From: Qipengyuania sp. S6317L1
Lineage (GTDB): Bacteria > Pseudomonadota > Alphaproteobacteria > Sphingomonadales > Sphingomonadaceae
Direction: 5' to 3'
Assembly (NCBI RefSeq): GCF_023015615.1
Contig: NZ_JALKAJ010000005.1
Coordinates: 186,001 to 250,000 of the forward strand
DNA length: 64,000 bases
Shown: positions 17,881-26,738 of the stretch, in pieces
How the letters are laid out: each line of letters begins with the position of its first letter
Numbering within the stretch: the first letter of the stretch is position 1
Notes under the pieces: model-generated
What the model was told of the DNA's origin: nothing
The model's input: only the letters and a program-made list of their open reading frames with translations
Database searches by the model: none
Program-made: the position numbers and the translations under genes

Positions 17881-19824
17881 ATGGCTCAATCTCCTTCTGG
17901 CCGACCCCACAATCCCGATGGCCCCGCGCGCTTCAACGAGGCGCAGGCGGCCACGACGGTCGCGCGCGCGCAGCCCAATCTGGAAGCCGGTGTCACCGCC
18001 ATTCGCGAGGTGGTGAAGACGCTCAGACCCGTTCCCGGCGTTTACCGGATGCTCGATGCGCGCGGCGATGTCCTTTATGTCGGCAAGGCGCGCAGCCTGA
18101 AGGCGCGGGTGGCCAATTACACCCAGGTCAACCAGCTGACCAACCGGCTGCAACGCATGGTGTCGCAATGCCGTTCGATGGAGATCGTGACCACCAATTC
18201 CGAGGCCGAGGCGCTGCTTCTCGAAGCGCAGCTAATCAAGAGATATCGCCCGCCTTTCAATGTCTTGCTGCGCGATGATAAGAGTTTTCCTTTCATCCTT
18301 CTGCGCGCCGATCACGCATTTCCGCGCATCCACAAACATCGCGGCGCGCGGCGGGCAAAGGGTAATTATTACGGCCCCTTCGCCAGCGCGGGCAGCGTCA
18401 ACACGACGCTTAATGCGCTGGAGAAACTCTTTCTTCTAAGGTCTTGTACCGATAGCTTTTTCAACAATCGCGACCGGCCATGCCTGCTTTATCAGATCAA
18501 GCGGTGCTCGGCGCCGTGCGTTGGCCGGATCAGCGAAGAGGATTATGCAGCGTTAGTCGCTCAGGCCAAGGATTTCCTCGCGGGCAAATCCTCCAAGGTT
18601 CAGGCCGATCTTGAGCGGCAGATGGCGAAGGCCGCCGAAGATCTGGATTTTGAAACCGCCGCCATCCTGCGCGACCGTTTGCGGGCGGCAACCTTCATCC
18701 AAGGGTCGCAGGCGATCAATGCAAAGAATGTGGGCGATGCCGATGTCTTCGCGATAGCCGCCAAGGGCGGGCAGATGTGCGTGCAGGCCTTCTTCATCAG
18801 GGGCGGGCAAAACTGGGGCCATCGCGCCTTTTTCCCGTCCCACATCAAGGATGTCGAAGAGGCACAGGTTCTCGCCGATGTGATGCTGCAATTCTACGAG
18901 GAAGTGCCGCCGCCGCCCACCGTTCTGGTCGACCGCGACCTTCCCGAGAGTGAATTGATGGAAACGGCGCTGGGCGAGCTTGCCGATAGAAAAGTCGCCA
19001 TATCCATCCCCCAGCGCGGGGACCGCCGCAAGCTTATGGCGCAGGCACAGCGCAATGCGGTCGAGGCGCTTGACCGGCGGCTGGCCGAAAGCGGGACCAA
19101 GGCCAAGGTTCACCGCGAGCTGGCCGAATTTCTGGAGCTTGATGAACCGGCAAAACGCATCGAGGTTTACGACAACAGCCATATCCAGGGCGCGAAGGCC
19201 GTGGGCGCGATGGTGGTCGCGTCGCCCGAAGGTTTTGAGAAGTCGCAATATCGCAAATTCAATATCAAATCCGCGCAGACCAATGATGACTTTGCAATGA
19301 TGCGCGAGGTGATGGAGCGGCGCTTTACCCGCGCGATGAAGGACGACCCCGACCGCGAGCGTGAAGGCGTGTGGCCCGATCTTGTGCTGGTCGACGGGGG
19401 CAAGGGGCAGCTTTCCAGCGTGATGGAGGTGCTTGGCGAACTGGGCATTGAAGACCTGCCCGTTATCGGTATCGCCAAGGGCCCGCACCACGGGCGCGAA
19501 GGGCGCGAGGTGTTCCACTTCCCCGACGGGCGGGAAAAGACGCTGCCGACCAATTCGCCGGTGCTGTTCTATGCGCAGAACCTTCGCGATGAAGTCCACC
19601 GCTTTGTCATTGGCGCACACCGCGCCAAGCGGTCCAAAGCGATCACGGCATCGCCATTGGACGAAATTCCCGGCATTGGCCCGACGAGAAAACGCGCGCT
19701 GCTTCTCCATTTTGGCACCGCGTCCAAGGTGCGCGCCGCCGCATTGGAAGACCTGCGCCGTGCCCCCGGCGTCAGCGATGCGGTCGCGCGAACGGTCTAC
19801 GATTTCTATCACGCAGGCGGATAA
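17881..19824 (+). CDS. uvrC: Excinuclease ABC subunit UvrC
   Basis: Dual-incision nuclease of nucleotide excision repair, 647 residues. The GIY-YIG nuclease for the 3' cut is at the start (PVPGVYRMLDARGDVLYVGKA, about 51-70). A UVR/UvrB-contact helix lies in the middle, then the RNase H-like 5' nuclease with DNSHIQG and LVLVDGGKGQL. The C-terminus carries a helix-hairpin-helix pair (LDEIPGIGPTRKRALLLHFG). The first 40 residues are a less conserved extension. Divergent from the peroxidase gene. Confidence 0.97.
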   Translation: MAQSPSGRPHNPDGPARFNEAQAATTVARAQPNLEAGVTAIREVVKTLRPVPGVYRMLDARGDVLYVGKARSLKARVANYTQVNQLTNRLQRMVSQCRSMEIVTTNSEAEALLLEAQLIKRYRPPFNVLLRDDKSFPFILLRADHAFPRIHKHRGARRAKGNYYGPFASAGSVNTTLNALEKLFLLRSCTDSFFNNRDRPCLLYQIKRCSAPCVGRISEEDYAALVAQAKDFLAGKSSKVQADLERQMAKAAEDLDFETAAILRDRLRAATFIQGSQAINAKNVGDADVFAIAAKGGQMCVQAFFIRGGQNWGHRAFFPSHIKDVEEAQVLADVMLQFYEEVPPPPTVLVDRDLPESELMETALGELADRKVAISIPQRGDRRKLMAQAQRNAVEALDRRLAESGTKAKVHRELAEFLELDEPAKRIEVYDNSHIQGAKAVGAMVVASPEGFEKSQYRKFNIKSAQTNDDFAMMREVMERRFTRAMKDDPDREREGVWPDLVLVDGGKGQLSSVMEVLGELGIEDLPVIGIAKGPHHGREGREVFHFPDGREKTLPTNSPVLFYAQNLRDEVHRFVIGAHRAKRSKAITASPLDEIPGIGPTRKRALLLHFGTASKVRAAALEDLRRAPGVSDAVARTVYDFYHAGG

Positions 19825-19840
19825 CGCCCGCCGATATCCG

Positions 19841-19866
19841 GCAGATAACAGGCGCAGATAACAGGC
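19841..19866. repeat. Perfect 13-base tandem duplication
   Basis: GCAGATAACAGGC occurs twice head to tail at 19841-19853 and 19854-19866, just after the uvrC stop. Probably a local slippage event; no function is evident. Confidence 0.85.
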
Positions 19867-19868
19867 AA

Positions 19869-19884
19869 TGTCATTTTTATGACA
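19869..19884. promoter_or_regulatory. Inverted repeat TGTCAT-N4-ATGACA, possible operator
   Basis: Perfect six-base arms (19869-19874 and 19879-19884) around TTTT, about 70 bases upstream of the exported protein gene at 19955. The size and position fit a repressor or activator site. It could also be a weak hairpin after uvrC. No regulator family can be named. Confidence 0.4.
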
Positions 19885-19954
19885 AGGGGTGTCGCTTGTC
19901 AGAATTCGTGCGTGGCCGTAGGTCTTGGCCCTCTTGAGGGAAGGGTCCGAAGCA

Positions 19955-21004
19955 ATGAAATCACGCATATTCTCGCTCGCGCCGCTTTTGGCACTCGCAG
20001 CTGCGATGGCGCAGGCGCCTGCCCATGCACAAACCCCGGCCAATGCCGAGGCGGAAAAGTGTCCCGCCACCGCCGAGCAGGTTCTGTTGAACGCGACGTT
20101 TTTGGGCCGTGCGGGGAAAATGGACGGGCAACAGGCCGCCGGGCTGGCGGTGTCTGGGCTCGTCAATTGCCCTGATCGCCCCGTGGTGCAGGCACTGGCC
20201 GCCGAACTTTTCGCAATGCTTTTTGGCGCTGCGACCGATCAGGCCGATCAGGTCATGATTATCGGATATGGTTTGAAAGCGGTCTCGCAGAATGACCTCG
20301 CTTACACATCCGAAGGGGTGGAGGTGCAAATGCCGGGGCAGGAAGAGCCGAAGCGCATCTGGAATTTTGGTACCGCTTCCAGCACTCTGACACAGGTTTT
20401 TGCGCCGCAATTGGCGAAGCTGTCGCTGGAAGGTGTGGATATGGAGTGGACGAAGGCAGGCGCAAGCCTTGCCTCTTGCCCCTACAAGCAATCCGACCAG
20501 CAACGCGCAGCCGAAGAGGCCGAAGCAATCGTGAAGGCGGTGCGCGAGCTTTCCAAACTCGGTTTTCAGGGCGTGATGAGCGACCCCGGCGATGCAGACA
20601 GCTATTCAGCCAACATAGGCCGGCCCTTGGCGCGCATCACGGCGTTGAAGGAGGCGTGTGCAGAGCAATCCTTTGCGCTTGCCCAGCAGGAGGCGCGCCT
20701 TCATGCAACGCACGCGGTCAAACGCATTCGCTTTTTCAAACACATCGCAACGCCCCAGCAATCGCGCAGCTACTGGACACCGCTGCTTGAAGAAACCCGC
20801 GTGATCGTGGCGCAATCAAAGGCGGCGATCGACGCACTGGAAGCGGCGCTTCCTCCTGCCGCCAAACGGGGGGAGTTCACGTCCGCCTATTCGGCAAGCG
20901 CGACCGAGATTGAGCAATGGATGGAAGACGATGCACAGTATGCAGCGTGCATGGAAGAGCGCGGCGAAATCCAGCTGATCAATCCGTGCCAGCCGGCGCG
21001 ATAG
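19955..21004 (+). CDS. Exported protein of unknown function with six cysteines
   Basis: A 349-residue protein with a clear signal peptide (MKSRIFSLAPLLALAAAMAQ, cleavage near AHAQT). The mature part is mainly helical and contains six cysteines, in the contexts EKCPAT, VNCPDR, ASCPYK, KEACAE, YAACME and NPCQPA. An even number in an exported protein suggests disulfides. I recognise no domain. The start is the ATG at 19955, which opens the signal peptide; the upstream GTG/ATG alternatives add ten residues without reason. It converges with the MFS gene downstream. Confidence 0.8.
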   Translation: MKSRIFSLAPLLALAAAMAQAPAHAQTPANAEAEKCPATAEQVLLNATFLGRAGKMDGQQAAGLAVSGLVNCPDRPVVQALAAELFAMLFGAATDQADQVMIIGYGLKAVSQNDLAYTSEGVEVQMPGQEEPKRIWNFGTASSTLTQVFAPQLAKLSLEGVDMEWTKAGASLASCPYKQSDQQRAAEEAEAIVKAVRELSKLGFQGVMSDPGDADSYSANIGRPLARITALKEACAEQSFALAQQEARLHATHAVKRIRFFKHIATPQQSRSYWTPLLEETRVIVAQSKAAIDALEAALPPAAKRGEFTSAYSASATEIEQWMEDDAQYAACMEERGEIQLINPCQPAR

Positions 21005-21020
21005 GATTGTCCATTTGATC

Positions 21021-21050
21021 GCCGGCGACCGGATGGTTCATGTCGCCGGC
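21021..21050. terminator. Hairpin between convergent genes
   Basis: GCCGGCGAC (21021-21029) pairs perfectly with GTCGCCGGC (21042-21050) in the 71-base gap between the exported protein gene and the convergent MFS gene. The T run on either side is weak. A shared bidirectional terminator is plausible. Confidence 0.4.
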
Positions 21051-21075
21051 GCTCATTGCCTCTTTTACGAAAGGG

Positions 21076-22617
21076 TTAGCCTTCCTTGTAGGCCACCATG
21101 TCCTCTTGCAGGGTGCGCCCTGCGAGAAGGTAGTGGAGTGCCGCCCAGCCATAGCCGCAGCAGAAGATGACAATCGACCATTGCAGGCCCTTGGCATCGG
21201 CATCCGCACAGGCCGCCAGATTGGTCGCCTCCACGCCGGTCAGTCCGGCCCTTGCCTCGGCGCTGAGCGCGATCAGCGGCTTGCACGCCTCAATCGTCAG
21301 GCCAAGGTCAGCGCCGCTGAGAAACACCGACTTGAGATAGGTCGACAACACGCCGATCAAGAGCGGTCCGAGGCCATAGCCGAGCAGGTTCACGACGAAC
21401 AATGTGATCGCAACCGATGTTGCGCGCATCCGGCTGTCCACGACGCCGCCGGACACCGCATACATTGGCCCGAGATAGAAATAGTGGATCATCGCCGCGA
21501 TCATCAGCGCGGGCATCGCGAGCCACAGATTGTCAGCGATATAGCCGAAAGCATAAAGCGGGACCGATGCGCCCATGCCAATCGCGGGCAGCCATGAAAG
21601 CGCGTTGGGATAGCGTTTCGACAGGCGGTCGGACAACCAGCCGGACGAGAACACGCCAATCGCTGCCATCACGCCAAGGATTATCCCGAAGAGGAGCGAG
21701 GCCTCCTGAATGGTGAGGCCGTGGGTGCGGATGAGGAAGCTCGTGGTGAACTGGCTCACCCCGTAGCCGACGAAAGAGGCGAGCATCGCGCCAAAGACCA
21801 CGTGGCGATAGGCTGGCTTTTTCATCAGCACACGCAAGGCCTCGCCAAAGCTTGCCCGCTCAAGGTTCTGGAGCGCAGCGGGATCGGTGTAGCCGCGCGG
21901 CGGCTCTGTGATGGTGCGCCATACGAGAAAGCCCAGAATAAGGCCCGGCACACCCACAACGACAAAGGCGATGCGCCAGCCTTCGACCTGTGACCAGTCA
22001 AGACCGCCGAACAACCCGCCAAGGCCGATGCTGCTCACCCATGCGCCAAAGGCGACGCTGTCGATCCCGGCAAGCTGACCGCCGAAGATCGAGGCGAACA
22101 TACCGCCAAGCGGCACACCAAGAGCATAGATCGACACTGCCGTCGCGCGCTTGGACGGTTGGTAATAGTCCGCGATCAGCGATTGTGCAGGCGGGGTGCA
22201 GCCTGCCTCGCCGATGCTGACCCCGACGCGGAACAGGAACAACATCAGGAAGCTGGCGGCAAATCCGCAAAGCGCGGTGAATAGGCTCCAGATGACGACC
22301 GCGCCTGCGATAATGAGGACACGGTTGTATCGCTCTGCGGCGCGGGCAATGGGAATGCCAAGGAAGGTGTAGAGCACCGCAAAGGCCGGCCCGCCAAGCA
22401 GACCCATTTGCCAATCTTCAAGCCCGAACGAGAGTTTGATCGGTTCGGTCAGGATGTTGACGATGGTGCGGTCGATGAAATTGAAGACGTAAACCGTCAG
22501 CAACGCAGCCAGCACATAGGCGCGGTAGCCGGGGGTTCCAAAACCTGTGTTGATGGCACCTGCCGGGGTTGCGGGCGCGGCCGTGCTTGCGGCTGCTGCC
22601 GTTGAAGCTTTTGTCAA
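21076..22617 (-). CDS. MFS transporter, spinster-like
   Basis: Inner-membrane secondary transporter of 513 residues with about twelve hydrophobic segments. FNFIDRTIVNILTEPIK in the first helix and GEAGCTPPAQSLIADYY in the fourth are typical of the spinster-type subfamily common in sphingomonads. The Ala/Thr-rich N-terminal leader is cytoplasmic. A GTG at 22632 opens the longest frame, but GGGAGAG at 22624-22630 lies inside it and is correctly spaced for the TTG at 22617, which I prefer. Substrate is unknown. Upstream on the same strand is sodB, with a terminator between. Confidence 0.9.
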   Translation of the reverse strand: MTKASTAAAASTAAPATPAGAINTGFGTPGYRAYVLAALLTVYVFNFIDRTIVNILTEPIKLSFGLEDWQMGLLGGPAFAVLYTFLGIPIARAAERYNRVLIIAGAVVIWSLFTALCGFAASFLMLFLFRVGVSIGEAGCTPPAQSLIADYYQPSKRATAVSIYALGVPLGGMFASIFGGQLAGIDSVAFGAWVSSIGLGGLFGGLDWSQVEGWRIAFVVVGVPGLILGFLVWRTITEPPRGYTDPAALQNLERASFGEALRVLMKKPAYRHVVFGAMLASFVGYGVSQFTTSFLIRTHGLTIQEASLLFGIILGVMAAIGVFSSGWLSDRLSKRYPNALSWLPAIGMGASVPLYAFGYIADNLWLAMPALMIAAMIHYFYLGPMYAVSGGVVDSRMRATSVAITLFVVNLLGYGLGPLLIGVLSTYLKSVFLSGADLGLTIEACKPLIALSAEARAGLTGVEATNLAACADADAKGLQWSIVIFCCGYGWAALHYLLAGRTLQEDMVAYKEG

Positions 22618-22623
22618 ATCTAT

Positions 22624-22630
22624 CTCTCCC
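22624..22630 (-). promoter_or_regulatory. Ribosome binding site deciding the MFS gene start
   Basis: GGGAGAG on the minus strand ends six bases before the TTG at 22617. The GTG at 22632 would place this element inside the coding region and has no comparable site before it. Confidence 0.65.
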
Positions 22631-22741
22631 ACGGGCGCTTTGTGGAAAGCGCCTGCATCTCTTGATCGTATTTTTCACGAATTAGGCGGAGAGGTAAAGC
22701 AAAATGGAGCGCGGGGATGTGGAAGGAGCCATCCACGAACG

Positions 22742-22783
22742 AAAAAGCCCGGCACCGCGATGAGGCGGGCCGGGCTCCTTTTT
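22742..22783 (-). terminator. sodB intrinsic terminator
   Basis: On the minus strand AGCCCGGC (22776-22769) pairs with GCCGGGCT (22753-22746), followed by a run of five T (22746-22742). It starts just after the sodB stop. A short T run also follows the stem on the plus strand, so it could work both ways. Confidence 0.75.
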
Positions 22784-22798
22784 CATGATTTCAGCGCG

Positions 22799-23416
22799 TT
22801 AGGCGTTGGCTGGATACGTCCAGGTGGTGCCGCGCGCGAGGTTTTCCGATGCAAACGCGAAGTTCAGTTTACCATCGACAACAGCGTCGAGATAGGCCGG
22901 ACGCGCGTTCTGGTGATCGAGGTAATAGGCGTGCTCCCACACGTCGATCGTCAGCAGCGGGTTGAAGTCCTTGTCGGCGAGCGTGTCGCCATCGTGGGTT
23001 TCTTCGATCGAAAGCTTGCCGTCTTTTTCTGCGAGCCACACCCAACCGCTGGCGAAGTGGCCTGCGCCGCGTGATTTAAGCTGCGACTTGAGCTCGTCCA
23101 TCGAACCGAATGCCTCGTCGATTTTCGCGGCAAGGTCATCCGACGGTGCGGTTTCCGATGGCGCGAGCGAGTGCCAGTAAAAGCCGTGGTTCCAGCTTTG
23201 GGCAGAGTTGTTGAACAGGCCCTGATCCGAACCGCGCGCATCCGCAATCACCGCTTCGAGAGCGGCGTCGGCATGCGCAGTGCCTTCGACGGCGTTGTTT
23301 GTCTTGTCGATATAGGCCTGGTGGTGCTTGCCATAGTGATACGAGATGGTCTCTGCCGAGATCGCCGGTGCGAGGGCATCGTCGGCATAGGGAAGGTCGA
23401 TGAGGTTAAAAGCCAT
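22799..23416 (-). CDS. sodB: Iron superoxide dismutase
   Basis: Cytoplasmic Fe-type SOD of 205 residues. Metal ligands are H27 (YHYGKHH), H77 (SWNHGFYW), D158 and H162 (DVWEHAYY). Q73 in AQSWNH marks the iron rather than the manganese type. The length is normal. The ATG at 23416 has AGGAGA nine bases upstream. Monocistronic, with its own terminator. No clear Fur box is visible in the 174-base upstream gap. Confidence 0.96.
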   Translation of the reverse strand: MAFNLIDLPYADDALAPAISAETISYHYGKHHQAYIDKTNNAVEGTAHADAALEAVIADARGSDQGLFNNSAQSWNHGFYWHSLAPSETAPSDDLAAKIDEAFGSMDELKSQLKSRGAGHFASGWVWLAEKDGKLSIEETHDGDTLADKDFNPLLTIDVWEHAYYLDHQNARPAYLDAVVDGKLNFAFASENLARGTTWTYPANA

Positions 23417-23590
23417 CTTGAAAAGTCTCCTGCGTTGGAATTGGCGTTCCTTTATCTAATGCGTAGCGGCAGGGAAAGTTGCAAATCCATGTTTCGAAAT
23501 AAGACGGTCTGCGCATTTCTGACATATTTTTGCAAAATATCCACGAGCCGGTCTTGGCTTGCGATTAAAAGTTAGCTTATTGCTTTGCTC

Positions 23591-23872
23591 ATGATCGGTT
23601 ACAAGATCGCCAGGGTGAGAGACAAAAGCATGGAACCGCGCCTGCCAAAGGGCAGCGTGGTGTTGTTCAGCGCCAAAAAACGGCCAAAGCGCGGCGATAC
23701 CGTGCTCGCCATGCACCCCGAAATCGGCAAAGTGGTCCAGAAAGTCACCGCGGTCGGACGCAAGGGCGGCGTTTATTTAAGCGTCGACAAGGCGAAAGGC
23801 CACGAAGCGCAGTCTGTGGGCCGGGTGCCGATTGAAGCTGTCCTGGGCGTTATGATCCGGCGCCTCGCTTAG
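23591..23872 (+). CDS. Very small S24/S26-like peptidase domain protein
   Basis: A 93-residue protein that is almost only a signal-peptidase/LexA-type catalytic fold. The candidate nucleophile is S13 in DKSMEP and the general-base lysine is K51 in VVQKVTAVG. KRGDTVLAM and GVYLSVDKAKGHE match strand segments of the fold. There is no membrane anchor and no DNA-binding part. A TTG two codons earlier (23585) is possible, but the ATG is more likely; neither has a good ribosome site. Divergent from sodB. Small S26-like proteases are known to mature nickel SOD, but the SOD here is the iron type, so that role is not supported. Confidence 0.75.
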   Translation: MIGYKIARVRDKSMEPRLPKGSVVLFSAKKRPKRGDTVLAMHPEIGKVVQKVTAVGRKGGVYLSVDKAKGHEAQSVGRVPIEAVLGVMIRRLA

Positions 23873-23908
23873 AACGCGACTAACCTAACCTTACGCGGGG
23901 CCATTGGC

Positions 23909-25399
23909 TCACGCGGCCTGACTTTGCTTCCATTGCGCATCCTTGGCCAACTGGCTGTGCTCGACCCATGTGGCGTGAACCCCGCTTGATATCTTGTGCG
24001 GAAGCCGTGCGCGGCAGATCGGGCCTTTGCCAATGTCGCTTGCATCGAGGATGGCGAGTTCGGACGTGCCGGTATTCTCATCGATCAGGAAGGTGACGAG
24101 GTAGCCGTCATCCTCTGAAACCGCACCCTTGCGCGGGACCATCGGGCTTTCGCTGGCATAAACGCCATCGGGAAGGGTGAAGACCTCTTCCTCGCCTGTT
24201 TGCGTATCGTGGCGCACATAGCCGTTGAAAAGGAACCATCCGGGCCGCGAAGTGGTGGACCAGATGTATCGGCTTTTTCTCATCAGATAATCCGGATTGA
24301 CCATCCCGAATTCAACGATCCGGTCGCCGAGCCTCTCTTCGATTGTCTCGCCCGTTTTGAGGTTGAAACGCCAGCGATGAAGGCGGCTCTGGAAGCTGTG
24401 TTCATCGACATAGGCCATCATGTGACTGTATTCGCCCGCTTCCTCGAGCGGGTCGGGCATGGGCTTGTCCTGATAGTATCCTTCGAGGATCACCTCGTCG
24501 CCTTCCTCATATGCGTTGGTCCAATGCAGGACGTAGGTGGGCGATGCTTCAAACCAGCGGATATCCTCGGGCTGACCGCGCCGCGGGATCAGCGCAAAGC
24601 GCGTCGGCACGCCGTCGTGAATGCGCGCTGCGTGAATGTTTCGTTCCAGCAGATTCTCGTCCCAGAACAGCGGCATATCGTTGAGGATCGACCAGTTCTT
24701 GGTGATCGCCATATCATGCGGCAGACGCGGACCGGGGACGGGGATGGGCACATAATGTTCCAGCTGGCCCGAACGCCCGACAACGCCATAATGCATAAAG
24801 GGCGCGTGCTTCGAGTAGTTGAAGAACATCAGCTCGCCGGTTTCTTCATCCACCTTGGGATGGGCCGATACCCCGTCAATCGGACCCCATGACGCCTTGC
24901 CAAGATTGTCCAGCGTCACCGGGTCCATCTGCCACGCTTCCCCGCATTGGTAGAGCGTGGCGAGCGCGGTCCCTGCGTGCACGATAATGTCGGTCGAACC
25001 TGTATCCTTCAGGCCCTCATGCGCGCCAAATCCGGGGCGTTTCGAGGTGCCGTGCGGGTCCATCAGGCCGCCCCACAAGGCCTCGCCCGCAATCTGTTCC
25101 TCGTTGAAGCAATGGGTGCGGATGAAACGGTTGCGATAGCTCGCTTTACCGCCCGAAATGCTGACCTGGTGCACCATGCCATCGCCGTCGAACGGGTGGT
25201 GGCGGCCAAGCGGTTGATGCACCGGATTTTCGGTGTTGCGCAGGTAAATGCCGTCGATATCGGCGGGGATTTCCCCCTCGATCACTTCGAGTTCGTCCAC
25301 ATCCACCTCTTCATGAACCGGCGTCCATGCGCCCGATAGGTAAGGGTGGTTGGATGGCTGAAGCGTGGTTTTGACCGGCGGTTGGCGTGTGATCTGCAT
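23909..25399 (-). CDS. Carotenoid cleavage oxygenase family protein (RPE65-like)
   Basis: Non-haem iron dioxygenase of 496 residues with a seven-bladed propeller fold. The expected four iron histidines are in VSAHPKVD, LPHDMAIT, VLHWTNAYE and the C-terminal GVHATWVEH. The N-terminal YLRNTENPVHQPLGRHHPFDGDGMV region is typical. Family members split carotenoids, apocarotenoids or stilbenes; the substrate cannot be told here. The ATG at 25399 has GGGAGA seven bases upstream, so I dropped the 12-residue longer frame. It follows the ygiC-like gene by 66 bases on the same strand. Confidence 0.93.
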   Translation of the reverse strand: MQITRQPPVKTTLQPSNHPYLSGAWTPVHEEVDVDELEVIEGEIPADIDGIYLRNTENPVHQPLGRHHPFDGDGMVHQVSISGGKASYRNRFIRTHCFNEEQIAGEALWGGLMDPHGTSKRPGFGAHEGLKDTGSTDIIVHAGTALATLYQCGEAWQMDPVTLDNLGKASWGPIDGVSAHPKVDEETGELMFFNYSKHAPFMHYGVVGRSGQLEHYVPIPVPGPRLPHDMAITKNWSILNDMPLFWDENLLERNIHAARIHDGVPTRFALIPRRGQPEDIRWFEASPTYVLHWTNAYEEGDEVILEGYYQDKPMPDPLEEAGEYSHMMAYVDEHSFQSRLHRWRFNLKTGETIEERLGDRIVEFGMVNPDYLMRKSRYIWSTTSRPGWFLFNGYVRHDTQTGEEEVFTLPDGVYASESPMVPRKGAVSEDDGYLVTFLIDENTGTSELAILDASDIGKGPICRARLPHKISSGVHATWVEHSQLAKDAQWKQSQAA

Positions 25400-25465
25400 A
25401 TGTCTCTCCCGCCCGCCATGGTAGCCAAGGGGCACGACAAGACAAGGATAAGCTTGAGGGCGAGC

Positions 25466-26632
25466 TTACCCCATGATGATATGCGGCAGGAAACGCGCAA
25501 GATCGCGGGTGATGGGGCTAGCATCCTCGCGGATAGACATGCCCGCCGGATCATCGCCTACGACCCAGCTGCCGACAACTGCGTGATTGTCGCCCGATCG
25601 TGCAATCGGCGCATAACCTTGCACGATATGCCCTTCCGCGCCGTAGCCTTCCTGCGGGCCATCGTGACGCATCTTACCATCGAACAGGGCAATGTCGGCG
25701 CCCTCGCGGCTGAAAAACGGCTTGGTCACATGGGGCTGGCCCTCCAATGCGCGTGCGCCATCGCTCCCGGCGAAAAAAGCGGGGACCAGATTGCGATGGC
25801 CCTGATGCTTTTCCCACAACAGCGGGAGGATCGCCTTGTTTGAAAGGATCGCCTTCCACATCGGCTCGATGAAATTGCACGACGCGCCCGCGATCTGGGC
25901 CGCGCTTTCCTCAAGCATCATATCCTCCCACGGATAAAGCTTGAACAAGGCGCCGATGCGATAGCCTTCGGGGTCGACAAATTCGCCTTCGCTATCAATC
26001 CCGATCCTGGCAATATCGACAAAGCGCGTCTCAAGCCCCGCTTGCCCCGCCAGATCCTCGAAATAGGCGACGGTGGCGCGGTCCTCGATATGGTCTTCGA
26101 CCCCGCTGAAATGGCATAGCGAGCCCGGCGTCAGGATCTGCGCAAAGCGTTCGACCAGTGCCTCGTGCAGGCGGTTGAACTGGTCGGTGCTGTCGGGCAA
26201 TTCGCCAGCAGCAATCATGTCCTCAAGCCACTTCCACTGGAAGAACGCGGTTTCGTAAACGGATGTGGGCGTATCGGCGTTGAACTCCAACAGTTTGGCA
26301 GGTCCATTTCCGGTATAGGCAAAGTCGAACCGGCCATAGAGCGAGGCATCCCCGCGCTTCCACGAATTGGCGATCGGGTCCCACATATCGCGCGGGATCG
26401 CGAGGCGTTCCATCAGCTGTTGATCGGCGCACGCATCATCCACAAGCGCCAGACACATGGCGTAAAGTTCGGTCGTGGGGTCTTCGATCTCGTCTTCGAC
26501 CTCGCGCAGGGTAAATTGCCAGCAGGCGCGCTCGTCCCAGTAGAGGTCACCATCAACATGATGAAAAACAAAGCCGTTTTCGCGTGCGACCTCTTGCCAA
26601 TTGGGCCGCTCGGGCAGGGTTTTGCGCAGCAT
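25466..26632 (-). CDS. Glutathionylspermidine synthase family protein (YgiC/YjfC-like)
   Basis: ATP-grasp-type ligase of 388 residues related to the synthetase half of glutathionylspermidine synthetase. GRFDFAYTGNGPAKLLEFNADTP (in the region 100-125) holds the conserved acid and asparagine residues of the active site, and LFKLYPWEDM is also typical. Bacterial YgiC and YjfC lack a proven substrate. It is divergent from a ygiB-like lipoprotein gene, echoing the ygiBC pair of enterobacteria. Confidence 0.92.
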   Translation of the reverse strand: MLRKTLPERPNWQEVARENGFVFHHVDGDLYWDERACWQFTLREVEDEIEDPTTELYAMCLALVDDACADQQLMERLAIPRDMWDPIANSWKRGDASLYGRFDFAYTGNGPAKLLEFNADTPTSVYETAFFQWKWLEDMIAAGELPDSTDQFNRLHEALVERFAQILTPGSLCHFSGVEDHIEDRATVAYFEDLAGQAGLETRFVDIARIGIDSEGEFVDPEGYRIGALFKLYPWEDMMLEESAAQIAGASCNFIEPMWKAILSNKAILPLLWEKHQGHRNLVPAFFAGSDGARALEGQPHVTKPFFSREGADIALFDGKMRHDGPQEGYGAEGHIVQGYAPIARSGDNHAVVGSWVVGDDPAGMSIREDASPITRDLARFLPHIIMG

Positions 26633-26738
26633 CTGGGGGCCTTTCCTTTGAGGTTTTACCCGATATCCACCTTACGATAACCTTTTTGCCGTAGCTGAAA
26701 ACTCCGGAACCAGAGTCTTACGGGGATTAGGGGTTATA

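Noticed and set aside
18553..20166. 537-codon minus-strand frame across uvrC and the next gene
   Set aside because: It runs through two real genes and their intergenic gap and shows no domain.
23591..23872. Nickel SOD maturation protease assignment
   Set aside because: The adjacent SOD has iron-type ligands and no sodN-like gene is in the window.
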